Assembly: GCF_018383905.1 (NCBI RefSeq)
Contig: NZ_JAGYWA010000002.1
Span: 640,756 to 704,755 of the forward strand
DNA length: 64,000 bases
Direction: 5' to 3'
Source: Flavobacterium branchiicola
Lineage (GTDB): Bacteria; Bacteroidota; Bacteroidia; Flavobacteriales; Flavobacteriaceae
Position numbers and translations under genes: made by a program. Shown one piece after another: positions 33,869-43,494 of this stretch (its first letter is position 1; each line of letters starts with the position of its first letter). The notes below the pieces were generated by a model that did not search any database, had not been told where the DNA came from, and worked only from the letters and a program-made list of their open reading frames with translations.

Positions 33869-35476
33869 TTAATTTCCTTTTAGTAAATTGATACTAACAG
33901 TAGCGATGTCAGCATCCGGAAATCGTTTAAAGACAGTTTGGTCAGGAAATAATCCGGCTTCTGCGGCAACTTTATTAAATACATCAATTTCCACAATATA
34001 CTGATCAGAAAAACCATGTGTGGCATCATAAGCTGTTGCTGGTGTCTTTCCTAAATTATCAGCAGTAAGTTTTGGATCAATCGTATGCAATTCAATCAAA
34101 AGCAAGCCAAATTTGCGTACATAAGGCGACCATTTTTGTAAATGTTCAAGTAAGTTATCCTCTACCAGATTGTTACTGATTCTTTTCCCCCGGTAAGCAA
34201 ATGCACCGGTAGAAGTACTAATTCTGTCTTTATTAATATGCTTTGGATCTTCCCAGATTCGGTTATGATCTAAAAATGTTCTTACGTTGAGTAAGTCTTT
34301 TAAATCAATATTATAGTTTTCCTTCAAATCATCCGAAAGCGTGTCCGGACGACCAATATCACCCCAAATAACTTTTGCCCAAATGTCGGCTTTTATTAAA
34401 TTTGCTCTGGTTACTTTAAGCGCAGCCTGATTATAATCGGCACCGACTAAAAATAAGGGATATTCATCGAGCATTTTTCCTCTCAAAGTTTGTCTGTCAA
34501 TTACTTCAAAAATATGTTGCAAAAAAGCGCCATTTCCACAACCCATATCCAAGATTCCTTTTGGTTGTTCTTCAATTGGTAAATTAAAAAGTTTTACGAT
34601 AATCTCATCTACTACTTTAAAATAAGTGTCGTGAGCACCGCCGCTTCCCCAAACATTCATTTCGCGGTCAACATGTATTTCGTTTTCGCCATCAGCAATC
34701 ATTCTTAGAACTGCCGCATCGCCAAAAATTAAATCTTTAATTTTGGCAAAAGTCGGTAAATAAGAAACCGTAACACCATAAGCGCTGGCTCTTTTGGCAA
34801 AAAATAAACCTGTTTCTGTAAATTGATAATTCCCTTTTTTTTCCAGAAACCACCCGAGATGCACAAAAAAGTCTAATATTTTTTTGAAATTCTCTGGAGA
34901 TTTATGAAACTCTTCAGGTCTGAAAGAAGTCTCCATAAAATATTTATGAAACATGCCGTTCATCGCCAGACGTACAATTGTTGGCCCAATCAGGTAACCT
35001 TCTATATGTTTTAAAATCTGATGCTGAATCTCGTTTGTCAGACCATCATCAGAAGATTCAATGCCGTAGTTTTTTTTATATTTTTCAAAAATTGCATTGA
35101 GTTTTTCAAATGGGGCATCATCAAAAATACGCGGATGAAACTGGGTAGAAAATTGCAGTAAATCAACCACATCTTCATAAAGATGAAACAACGAGAAAGC
35201 TGTTTCTGTCTTTTCATTTACAGTAATCGTAATTTCCTGCGCACTGTTATCGACTTCATAATCTAAAAAGCCCTGAGAAGCTAAAATTCTCAGTCCGACA
35301 TTTAGATAACCTTCATTTGCTTTAAAAACAGTAACAAGTTCGGTTAGTTGCACTTGTTTTTTGTTCAGGATAAACTCTAAAACTGCATTTTTTTTAAGGG
35401 CAATTGCTACGGGAGCCACTGCTAAACCGTCAAGATGTCTGAAAATGAAACTTCGGAGTTCTGCTGTATTGGTCAT
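33869..35476 (-). CDS. large SAM-dependent methyltransferase
   Basis: A 535-residue protein with a class I methyltransferase domain in its C-terminal half. Motif I is GILDMGCGNGAFLQHIFE (about 305-320), followed by FLVGADYNQAALKVTRANL and VIWGDIGRPDTLSDDL. The first 290 residues are mostly helical and contain a winged-helix-like start (FIFRHLDGLAVAPVAIALKKNAVLEFIL), as in the dimerisation domain of O-methyltransferases; a second similar segment (HIEGYLIGPTIVRLAMNGMF) suggests internal duplication. Proteins of this size and layout occur as lone or polyketide-associated methyltransferases in Bacteroidota. The gene stands alone, so the substrate cannot be guessed. Confidence 0.8.
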   Translation of the reverse strand: MTNTAELRSFIFRHLDGLAVAPVAIALKKNAVLEFILNKKQVQLTELVTVFKANEGYLNVGLRILASQGFLDYEVDNSAQEITITVNEKTETAFSLFHLYEDVVDLLQFSTQFHPRIFDDAPFEKLNAIFEKYKKNYGIESSDDGLTNEIQHQILKHIEGYLIGPTIVRLAMNGMFHKYFMETSFRPEEFHKSPENFKKILDFFVHLGWFLEKKGNYQFTETGLFFAKRASAYGVTVSYLPTFAKIKDLIFGDAAVLRMIADGENEIHVDREMNVWGSGGAHDTYFKVVDEIIVKLFNLPIEEQPKGILDMGCGNGAFLQHIFEVIDRQTLRGKMLDEYPLFLVGADYNQAALKVTRANLIKADIWAKVIWGDIGRPDTLSDDLKENYNIDLKDLLNVRTFLDHNRIWEDPKHINKDRISTSTGAFAYRGKRISNNLVEDNLLEHLQKWSPYVRKFGLLLIELHTIDPKLTADNLGKTPATAYDATHGFSDQYIVEIDVFNKVAAEAGLFPDQTVFKRFPDADIATVSINLLKGN

Positions 35477-35754
35477 AGTAATAGAATGAAATTTGTTGAG
35501 AATAATAATTTTTTCTAATTCAGGACATGTTGATTTTGATGCATTGATTACGAAGATTTCCTTTTAAAATTTAAAAGCAGCAATAGCTAAAAATCTTTGG
35601 TTATTATAAAGATAATTTATTTTCATTACATATTGATTTTTAATATTAGACAGCTTTTAAGATTAGAAAACAATATGCGGCTGGATATATTAATGCGATT
35701 TTAAGCAACTTTAGTCCAAAATTGCACGAAATATTTTATACATTTGTAATTGTA

Positions 35755-36078
35755 ATGAAATGGATATCGACAATATTATTAGTATATATTCTGGCGCTTC
35801 TTGTAGTGCCATGCAGTGATGTATATAATAGTTGTACAGATAATAATTCAAAACTTCAGGAGGCTAGTCACAGCCATAGTCAGGATAATGACGATCATTG
35901 TACCCCTTTTTGCCAATGTTCATGCTGCAGTGTTTCTGTGGTAAAATTCCAGTTTAAATTACCTGATTTTAATCTTCCCCAACAAACTTATACCGTTAAA
36001 AATTCGGTTATCAGAGATTGTCAGGTTGTTTCCAGATACTCAGGAAGTATTTGGCAGCCGCCTAAGTTTTTCGCTTAA
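35755..36078 (+). CDS. small Cys/His-rich membrane protein next to a metal-efflux operon
   Basis: A protein of about 107 residues when started at the ATG at 35755; a TTG-initiated form from 35722 is less likely because a -7 box TACATTTG sits at 35739-35746. One hydrophobic segment (WISTILLVYILALLVVPCSD) is followed by a His/Asp-rich stretch (SHSHSQDNDDHC) and a cysteine cluster (CTPFCQCSCCS). The pattern resembles the DUF6660-type proteins often found in front of CusA/CzcA genes in this group. It lies 173 bases upstream of such a gene and could bind or sense the metal, but that is inference. Confidence 0.65.
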   Translation: MKWISTILLVYILALLVVPCSDVYNSCTDNNSKLQEASHSHSQDNDDHCTPFCQCSCCSVSVVKFQFKLPDFNLPQQTYTVKNSVIRDCQVVSRYSGSIWQPPKFFA

Positions 36079-36251
36079 TTTTCTTTTGAATTATGTTGTA
36101 ATTCAGATTGTGATTTTTCTTTTTTGAGAATCACTATTATCATGCTGTAAAATAAGTTTTACGGTTATATAATCTGTAAACATACTTCTGAGTTTTCATC
36201 GGTCTTTGGTGAAACAAACTATTTTCTAAGCGTTAAATAATAAAATACATT

Positions 36252-39200
36252 GTGTTAGATAATATAATCAAATTCAGTATAAAGAACAAAATCGTTATTG
36301 GTATAATGACTTTGCTTCTTATAATTTGGGGTGTCTGGAGCGCTACCAAATTACCTATCGATGCCGTACCTGACATCACAAACAATCAGGTTCAGATATT
36401 TACAAGTTGTCCGACACTTGCAGGACAGGAAGTCGAACAGTTGGTAACTTTTCCCATTGAACAAAGTATTGCCACGGTTCCCAAAATTCAGGAAATCAGA
36501 AGTATTTCGCGATTTGGATTATCGGTAATAACGGTAGTTTTTGACGATGATACAGACATTTATTTTGCCAGACAGTTAATTAATGAAAGGCTGAAAGAGG
36601 CTCAGGATCAAATTCCTCAGGGCGCAGGAACACCAAAAATGGCGCCTGTTAGTACAGGACTTGGAGAAGTGTATCAGTATATTATTCACCCTAAAAAAGG
36701 CAGCAAGAATAAATACAATGCAAAAGATCTTCGTACGATGCAGGACTGGATTGTTGCCAGACAATTGTACGGAACACCCGGAATTGCTGAGGTAAACAGT
36801 TTTGGAGGGGAATTAAAACAATATGAAGTTGCTGTAAATCCAGACAGATTAAAAGCAATGGGTGTGAGTATTCCGGATATTTTTACAGCATTACAAAAAA
36901 ACAATCAAAATACAGGTGGTGCTTATATTGATAAGAAACCAAATGCTTATTTCATTAGAGGAATCGGTCTTGTTACTTCATTAGATGATGTAAAAAAGAT
37001 TGTGGTTAAGAATACCGGCGCAGCACCAATTTATGTAAGTGATGTAGCCGAAGTACGATTTGGTAAAGCCGTTAGATACGGAGCTTTAACGTATAACGGA
37101 GAAGTAGATGCCGTTGGTGGTGTTGTCCTGATGTTAAAAGGTGAAAACAGTAATGAAGTCGTGAAACGCATCAAAGAGAAACTGCCAACGATTCAGAAAT
37201 CACTTCCTGATGATGTTACAATTGAACCCTTTCTGGATCGTACCGATTTGGTTGGAAGAGCCATAAGCACGGTGGAGAAAAACCTTGTTGAAGGAGCTTT
37301 GATTGTAATTTTTGTATTGGTCTTATTTTTAGGAAATCTGCGTGCCGGTTTAATAGTTGCCTCAGCCATTCCGCTTGCGATGCTTTTTGCACTGGCAATG
37401 ATGAATGTTTTTGGAGTAAGTGCCAATTTAATGTCTCTTGGAGCAATTGATTTTGGACTTATTGTAGATGGAGCTGTAATTGTTGTAGAAGCCACGCTAC
37501 ATCATTTGGGTGCACGAAAAGCAATACGAAGTCTTACGCAGGATGAAATGGATGAAGAAGTTTTCCAATCTGCATCAAAAATACGTACAAGTGCTGCATT
37601 TGGAGAAATTATTATATTAATTGTATATATTCCAATTCTGACTCTTGTTGGTGTTGAGGGTAAAATGTTCCGTCCGATGGCGCAGACTGTAGGTTTTGCC
37701 ATTTTTGGAGCTTTGATTTTATCACTAACGTATATTCCGATGATGTGTGCTTTATTTTTATCTAAAAAGCCAAATCACAAAGAGAATTTTAGTGACAGAA
37801 TGATGCAGAAGCTTCAGAATATTTATCAGCCGTTGCTTCAAAAAGTGATTCATATTAAATATGCTGTGGTTGGTTTTACAAGTTTTTTATTTGTGATTGC
37901 TATTGTTTGTTTTACCAGAATGGGCGGGGAGTTTATTCCGCAACTTCAGGAAGGTGATTACGCGTTTCACTGTATTCTTCCGCAGGGAAGTTCACTGAAT
38001 CAGAGTATAGAAACCTCAATGCAGGCATCCCGAATTATCAAACAATTTGATGAGGTTAAAATGGTAGTTGGAAAAACCGGAGCTGCCGAAGTTCCAACAG
38101 ACCCAATGCCTCCAGAAGCGACCGATTTAATGGTGGTTTTAAAACCTCAGAAAGAATGGAAATCAGGAAGGGATTATAACGAACTCGCTGATGCTATTAT
38201 GGAAAAACTGGAAGTTATTCCGGGCGTTTTCTTCGAAAAGAATCAACCCATTCAGATGCGTTTTAATGAGCTTATGACTGGGATTAGACAGGATGTTGCC
38301 GTAAAAATATTTGGTGAAAATCTGGATACACTGTCCAAGTATGCAAAAGAAGTAAGTGAAGTAATCCAGAGTGTTCCCGGCGCAACTTCGCCACAAATAG
38401 AAAGAGTAAGCGGTTTGCCACAGATCAATATTGAATACGACAGAACCCGAATTGCCAATTACGGACTTACTATAGAAGATGTAAATGATGTTGTAAGCAC
38501 CGCTTTTGCAGGAAAAAGTACCGGACAAGTGTATGAAAATGAAAGACGTTTTGATCTGGTTGTTCGTTTAGACAGTATTCACAGAAGCGGAATTGATGAT
38601 GTAAGCAATCTAATGATTCCGACTAATACAGGAAACCAGATTCCGCTTTCTCAGGTAGCCAGCATCAATTATAAATTAGGACCGGCACAAATAAGCAGGG
38701 AAGCAGGAAAACGTCGAATTGTGGTAGGATTTAATGTCGCAGGACGCGATGTTCAAAGTGTTGTTGAGGATATACAGAAGAAGTTGGCTGAAAAGGTAAA
38801 ATTGCCACCGGGATATTATTTTACATATGGAGGTCAGTTTGAAAATCTTCAGGAAGCAAGTGCCCGTTTAATGGTTGCTGTTCCGGTATCACTACTTTTG
38901 ATTTTTGCTTTGCTGTATTTTACCTTCCGTTCTTTCAAACAGGCGATTTTGATATTTACTGCAATTCCTATGAGTGCTATTGGTGGTATTTTTGCCTTAA
39001 TGCTTCGCGGAATGCCATTTAGTATTAGTGCCGGAATTGGTTTTATTGCTTTGTTTGGTGTTGCCGTTTTAAATGGAATCGTTTTAATAGGAACCTTTAA
39101 CCAACTTGAAAAAGAAGGTATGAGCAATATTTTTGAACGAGTAAAAGAAGGAACAATTACCAGACTTCGTCCCGTGTTAATGACAGCAACTGTAGCTTCT

Positions 39201-40568
39201 TTAGGATTTTTGCCAATGGCAATTAGCAGCAGTGCAGGAGCTGAGGTACAAAAACCTTTGGCAACCGTAGTAATTGGAGGATTAATTACAGCAACTTTCC
39301 TTACCTTGTTTGTACTGCCTTTGCTGTATATTATTTTTAATTCGAAATTCAATTTTAAAGGAAGTTTTAAAATGGGAAATACAACAGCTATAATTCTACT
39401 TTGCTTAGCAGGTTTAGGATCTGCAAATGCGCAGGAAAGAATTTCAATGGACAAAGCGATCGAAACAGCTTTGAAAAACAATCAGCAATTGGGAGTAAAT
39501 GAAGCTGAAATACGAACTGCCGGACTGAATGTAAAAACTGCTGTTGATATTCCTAAAACAGGAATATTTGCAGAGAATGAAGATTATCGTCCGTCGGATA
39601 ATACCGGAATATTAAAAATTGGTATATCGCAAGCTGTTGCGTGGCCGGGTTTATATGCAGCACGAAAAGACTATTTTAATGAGCAGCTTAAATATGCAGA
39701 GTTAAATACAGGACTTTTAAATGCAACTATCAAAAGAGATGTGCGTACGGCATATTATAAACTTTGGTATCTGCAGGACAAGCAATTATTATACAAGCGT
39801 CTGGACAGTATTTATACTTTACTTTTAAAGACGACAGAAGTTCGCCTAAAAGCGGGCGACATTGCGGCGCTTGACCGAATTGCGGCTGATGCCAAACTTC
39901 AGGAATTAAATGCTTTTTCTGATCAGAATAAAAAAGATATGGTTGTTCAGCAGCAACAATTAATGATGCTTTTAAATCAGAACGAATGGTTGCTTCCTTT
40001 AGAAACTCCCTTAGGGAAAGCTGATGTAGTCTTATCTGAAAGCAATGGAATTCACCCGCTGCTGGTGCTTCAGGAACAAAATGTAAAAATTGCAACTTCT
40101 AATGTTTCTGTTCAGAAAAACAGTAATATGCCGGAGTTTTCAGGAAGAGTTTTCAGTCAAAGATTATGGGGAGCAAATGATCCTTATACCGGTTTTTCGG
40201 CAACGACTTCCTTCCCATTATTTGGCGCTGGTTATGCTCGTAATAAAGTAAAAGCGGCTTCGGCAGAGAAAGAAGTACAGGAAAAAAATCTGGCGTATCA
40301 AACGCAGCAGATGAAGACCCAAAAAGCGTCGTCTGTTGCAGAGATAGAAAAGAACCTTTCTTTACTGAATTACTATGAAACTACCGGATTGAAACAGGCA
40401 GAAGAAATTATAAAAGCTTCTACATTAAGTTATAAAGCAGGAGAAATCAGTTTTGCAGAATTAGGGCAATTTCTGAGTCAGGCGGTTGGAATACGCCAGA
40501 ATTATCTGGATATTCTAAATCAGTACAATCAATCGGCTGTTCAGTTTAATTACTTTAATAATAAATAA
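36252..40568 (+). CDS. CzcA/CusA-family heavy-metal RND pump fused to a TolC-like domain
   Basis: A 1438-residue protein with two parts. Residues 1-1035 form a complete HME-type RND transporter with 12 membrane helices. The proton-relay motif in helix 4 reads GAIDFGLIVDGAVIVVEA, with D400, D406 and E413 at the same spacing as D402, D408 and E415 of CzcA. From about 1041 (MGNTTAIILLCLAGLGSANAQ) there is what looks like a former signal peptide, then an outer-membrane-efflux domain (MDKAIETALKNNQQLGVNEA to YNQSAVQFNYFNNK, about 390 residues, coiled-coil rich) of the TolC/CusC type. Such joined pumps are known in Bacteroidota. The start is the GTG at 36252; no ATG gives the usual N-terminus. Expected substrates are Cu, Zn, Co or Cd; the exact metal is not evident. 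Confidence 0.92.
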   Translation: MLDNIIKFSIKNKIVIGIMTLLLIIWGVWSATKLPIDAVPDITNNQVQIFTSCPTLAGQEVEQLVTFPIEQSIATVPKIQEIRSISRFGLSVITVVFDDDTDIYFARQLINERLKEAQDQIPQGAGTPKMAPVSTGLGEVYQYIIHPKKGSKNKYNAKDLRTMQDWIVARQLYGTPGIAEVNSFGGELKQYEVAVNPDRLKAMGVSIPDIFTALQKNNQNTGGAYIDKKPNAYFIRGIGLVTSLDDVKKIVVKNTGAAPIYVSDVAEVRFGKAVRYGALTYNGEVDAVGGVVLMLKGENSNEVVKRIKEKLPTIQKSLPDDVTIEPFLDRTDLVGRAISTVEKNLVEGALIVIFVLVLFLGNLRAGLIVASAIPLAMLFALAMMNVFGVSANLMSLGAIDFGLIVDGAVIVVEATLHHLGARKAIRSLTQDEMDEEVFQSASKIRTSAAFGEIIILIVYIPILTLVGVEGKMFRPMAQTVGFAIFGALILSLTYIPMMCALFLSKKPNHKENFSDRMMQKLQNIYQPLLQKVIHIKYAVVGFTSFLFVIAIVCFTRMGGEFIPQLQEGDYAFHCILPQGSSLNQSIETSMQASRIIKQFDEVKMVVGKTGAAEVPTDPMPPEATDLMVVLKPQKEWKSGRDYNELADAIMEKLEVIPGVFFEKNQPIQMRFNELMTGIRQDVAVKIFGENLDTLSKYAKEVSEVIQSVPGATSPQIERVSGLPQINIEYDRTRIANYGLTIEDVNDVVSTAFAGKSTGQVYENERRFDLVVRLDSIHRSGIDDVSNLMIPTNTGNQIPLSQVASINYKLGPAQISREAGKRRIVVGFNVAGRDVQSVVEDIQKKLAEKVKLPPGYYFTYGGQFENLQEASARLMVAVPVSLLLIFALLYFTFRSFKQAILIFTAIPMSAIGGIFALMLRGMPFSISAGIGFIALFGVAVLNGIVLIGTFNQLEKEGMSNIFERVKEGTITRLRPVLMTATVASLGFLPMAISSSAGAEVQKPLATVVIGGLITATFLTLFVLPLLYIIFNSKFNFKGSFKMGNTTAIILLCLAGLGSANAQERISMDKAIETALKNNQQLGVNEAEIRTAGLNVKTAVDIPKTGIFAENEDYRPSDNTGILKIGISQAVAWPGLYAARKDYFNEQLKYAELNTGLLNATIKRDVRTAYYKLWYLQDKQLLYKRLDSIYTLLLKTTEVRLKAGDIAALDRIAADAKLQELNAFSDQNKKDMVVQQQQLMMLLNQNEWLLPLETPLGKADVVLSESNGIHPLLVLQEQNVKIATSNVSVQKNSNMPEFSGRVFSQRLWGANDPYTGFSATTSFPLFGAGYARNKVKAASAEKEVQEKNLAYQTQQMKTQKASSVAEIEKNLSLLNYYETTGLKQAEEIIKASTLSYKAGEISFAELGQFLSQAVGIRQNYLDILNQYNQSAVQFNYFNNK

Positions 40569-40575
40569 TTAAAGT

Positions 40576-40734
40576 GTTGGTAGGAATAGAGTAAAATAGC
40601 TTTATTCAACAAAAAAATCTAATTTGATCTGCTAAAATTTGCTAAATCTGCGCGAAATACTTTTTGCACAAAGATTTTTTCACGCAGATTTATACAGATT
40701 AAAGCAGATTTAAATCTAAGCTGTTGGTAGAATT
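40576..40734. repeat. long imperfect palindrome flanked by short direct repeats
   Basis: Between pump and adaptor genes, 40618-40662 and 40675-40718 form a hairpin whose arms share ATCTGCT...AAATCTGCG(C/T)GAAA. It is bracketed by direct repeats TGTTGGTAGgAAT (about 40576-40588) and TGTTGGTAGAAT (about 40722-40733). The direct repeats could be a target duplication left by insertion of a small non-autonomous element. The arms resemble those of the palindromes at 10683-10806 (CGCGGATT type). Confidence 0.6.
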
Positions 40735-40825
40735 GAAAAAAAATCATCCAATAGGTTAAATAGTATAAAATATAAGATTTCTGTTTAAAGACAGATTTCA
40801 TTGGATAATTTAAAAAAAAGCATAC

Positions 40826-42103
40826 ATGAAAGTCAACATTAAAATTCTGGTTGCTGCTACGGCAATCTTTTCATTGATAAGTTGCGGACAAAAAAGCAAT
40901 GAGAGTGAGGGGGCAACAAAAGAAGCAGAAAAGTCTGAATCTGCAAACGAAGAGAACCACGAGGAAGCCGCTGCTACAATTGCTACTTTAACGCAAGAGC
41001 AGTTAAAATCTGTGGGGATTACTCTCGGGCCTATCGAGAATAAAAATCTTACCGCTTCTATTAAAGTGAATGGAGCTTTACGAGTTCCGAACAACAACAA
41101 AGCAAATGCAACATCATTATATGGCGGAGTTGTTAAAACACTAAAGGTGCAATTGGGCGATTATGTTCGTAAAGGACAGGTGATTGCTACGATCGAAAAT
41201 CCACAGTTTATACAATTGCAGGAAGAATATCTTACGATTGGAAGTAAGATTACATTGGCAGATCAGGAATTGAGACGTCAGAAAGAACTACAGGAAGGTA
41301 ATGCAGGAGCTTTAAAAAACTTGCAGAGTGCAACTGCCGAAATGAATGCGCTTCGTGCGCGTAAAGCATCTTTGCAGAAGCAAATTCAGCTCATGGGAAT
41401 CAATCCCGCTGGAATTAATTCATCCAGTTTAAGATCGGCATTAACAGTTACGAGTCCGGTTAGCGGAACAGTAAGCAGCGAGTTTGCTAAAATAGGAAGT
41501 TATGTAGATGTTTCTTCTCCTGTAGTAGAGATTGTAGATAATAGTCTGATTCATCTTGATCTTCAGGTTTTTGAAAAAGATCTTCCGATGGTAAAAGTTG
41601 GACAAGTAGTAAATTTCACTTTGACCAACAATCCTACAACTTCTTATACAGCTAAAGTATTTAATATTGGATCTTCATTCGAAAATGAAAGCAAAACAGT
41701 TGCAGTGCATTGTACGGTAACAGGAAATAAAACCGGATTGATTGACGGAATGAATATTACGGCAATGATAAGTATTGGAAATGCTCTTACGGCTGCTGTA
41801 CCAAATGATGCAATCGCAGAAGCTGATGGCAAGTATTACATTTTTGCCCAAACTGATAAAAAACCGGAGGCAGAACATGAACATGAAGCTGAGTCGGGAG
41901 AAAAACATGATGAAGCGGAAGAAAAGAAAATAGCTGCCAATAGTGTGAATTTCGAAAAAATTGAAGTTTCAAAAGGAGTTTCAGAACTTGGATATACGGC
42001 GGTTACGCCTGTTAAAGAAATACCTGCGGGAACTAAAATTGTGACCAAAGGAACTTTTTTTGTCAATGCAAAACTTAGTAATTCAGGAGAGCACGAACAT
42101 TAA
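40826..42103 (+). CDS. RND efflux periplasmic adaptor (CusB/CzcB-like lipoprotein)
   Basis: A 425-residue adaptor. The N-terminus MKVNIKILVAATAIFSLISCGQ has a lipobox (LISC), so it is a lipoprotein. The barrel-sandwich hybrid domain includes GVVKTLKVQLGDYVRKGQVIATIENPQ, then a helical hairpin (about 135-190) and the second half SPVSGTVSSEFAKIGSYVDVSSPVVEIVDNS. The membrane-proximal part contains a metal-type insert rich in His and Glu (EAEHEHEAESGEKHDEAEEK, about 350-370), and the protein ends GEHEH, features that suit metal binding. It pairs with the upstream pump across a 257-base gap that holds a palindromic repeat. Confidence 0.9.
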   Translation: MKVNIKILVAATAIFSLISCGQKSNESEGATKEAEKSESANEENHEEAAATIATLTQEQLKSVGITLGPIENKNLTASIKVNGALRVPNNNKANATSLYGGVVKTLKVQLGDYVRKGQVIATIENPQFIQLQEEYLTIGSKITLADQELRRQKELQEGNAGALKNLQSATAEMNALRARKASLQKQIQLMGINPAGINSSSLRSALTVTSPVSGTVSSEFAKIGSYVDVSSPVVEIVDNSLIHLDLQVFEKDLPMVKVGQVVNFTLTNNPTTSYTAKVFNIGSSFENESKTVAVHCTVTGNKTGLIDGMNITAMISIGNALTAAVPNDAIAEADGKYYIFAQTDKKPEAEHEHEAESGEKHDEAEEKKIAANSVNFEKIEVSKGVSELGYTAVTPVKEIPAGTKIVTKGTFFVNAKLSNSGEHEH

Positions 42104-42131
42104 TATTGTATGTTGAATTAAATGTAATAAT

Positions 42132-42169
42132 AAAGCCTGACAAAAGTTTAATTTGTCAGGCTTTTTGTT
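42132..42169 (+). terminator. hairpin terminator
   Basis: Arms aaagcctgacaaa (42132-42144) and its complement (42152-42164), then a T-run. It closes the metal-efflux operon. The rest of the gap to 42510 has no gene; TATTTTTG at 42466-42473 is a possible -7 box for the AraC-type gene. Confidence 0.85.
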
Positions 42170-42510
42170 TTTAAAATAAAGAGCCTGGTAGTATAATTAG
42201 TATAAAATGAAAATAAGGCTCTTTTTCTACAGAATTATACTTTGCGTAACCGGAAATAATAAAGATATTGTAAGTATATTTTTACTTGTTAGGCAGGTTT
42301 CATTTTTACAGCCTTATTTAGACCTTTTCTTTTCTAATTCCTATTTCACACATTATTTGACAATTGGTATGCGGTTTTTTGTGATTATCTGATACTGTGG
42401 ATAGAAAGATTAAATGTTGACAGAAAAATAATAAGCTTATATGAAAAAGTGTATTAAAAATAAATTATTTTTGTTAGTGAAAATTACACTTAAACAATTT
42501 AAATCACTGA

Positions 42511-43494
42511 ATGAAAAAAATTATCCATCATTTCGGAGTAGAGTTGGATTGGGTTGAGCCATTTGCCTCGGCCCTTGAAGGTAAAGTTGAAGGTAATTTT
42601 ATTATGGTACCAGATCATATACATACCGGACAACGATACTTTTTGAACTTAGGTTTTGGTATATCTGCGTTGTATTTAGATGTTGTATATACTTCAGAAA
42701 TTCTCTTTAGAATGGAGAATAAAACAGACGATTTTCTGGGGCTTTATTATAATCTTACCGAAGGAGATGCTATTTTAATGGCAGATGATGTTGAGAATCC
42801 TATAGGAAGATGGAATTATAATCTGGGTATTATAGACAGTACTTTAAGTTCAGATTATATTGTTAAAGCCGGAACTGAAAGTTTTGCTCTTTGTATTTTT
42901 ATGAAAAAAGACACTATAAAGGAATATTTTCAAAATAATCCTTCCTTAAAAGACCATGCCGATGAAATCCTGAATCCAAAACTGAATACAATTATTAAAT
43001 TTACAAGGATGAGTATCGATAGCTACAATCTTTTGATGAATTTAAGAAATCAGGAAGTAGGCGGGATGGCATTTGATCTTTATCTGAGAGGTACAGTTCA
43101 AAATCTGATTGCAGAGTATATTGAGAAAATGACATTTGAAGAGATTGTCATTGATAAAATCAATGATGATGATTTAAGGTTTATTATAAAGTCTCAGTCT
43201 TATTTAGTAGACAATGTAGACCAATTATTTCCAAGCATTGAATTTCTGGCGCAGCAGATAAATATGTCAGAATCCAAATATAAAAAGCTGTTTAAGAAGA
43301 TTACCGGAATGACTCCAAATTCCTTCTTTTTAACCAATAAACTCTTAAAAGCTAAACGACTTTTACAGGAAAGGCAACTTAATATTGCTCAGATTTCAGA
43401 TACTTTAAGTTTTACCAACAGCTCTTATTTTGCGGCAAAATTTAAAGAGTTTTTCGGAATGTCACCAAAAGATTTTGTAAAACAATTGGAATAA
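42511..43494 (+). CDS. AraC-family transcriptional regulator
   Basis: A 327-residue regulator. The N-terminal 215 residues are a sensing domain of unknown ligand. The C-terminal 95 residues form the AraC DNA-binding domain with both helix-turn-helix motifs: PSIEFLAQQINMSESKYKKLFKKITGMTP and LNIAQISDTLSFTNSSYFAAKFKEFFGMSPKDF. Its stop overlaps the start of the next AraC-type gene by one base (TAATG), so the two are translationally coupled. It is only distantly related to the following two proteins. The targets are not known; the surface-protein genes further downstream are candidates by position only. Confidence 0.85.
   Translation: MKKIIHHFGVELDWVEPFASALEGKVEGNFIMVPDHIHTGQRYFLNLGFGISALYLDVVYTSEILFRMENKTDDFLGLYYNLTEGDAILMADDVENPIGRWNYNLGIIDSTLSSDYIVKAGTESFALCIFMKKDTIKEYFQNNPSLKDHADEILNPKLNTIIKFTRMSIDSYNLLMNLRNQEVGGMAFDLYLRGTVQNLIAEYIEKMTFEEIVIDKINDDDLRFIIKSQSYLVDNVDQLFPSIEFLAQQINMSESKYKKLFKKITGMTPNSFFLTNKLLKAKRLLQERQLNIAQISDTLSFTNSSYFAAKFKEFFGMSPKDFVKQLE

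Noticed and set aside
38849..39481. 210-codon minus-strand frame
   Set aside because: Antisense to membrane helices of the RND pump; hydrophobic helices on one strand commonly leave the other open.
42207..42392. 61-codon frame after the efflux operon
   Set aside because: Phe/Ile/Leu-rich composition as expected from AT-rich noncoding DNA, and no upstream or downstream signals of its own.
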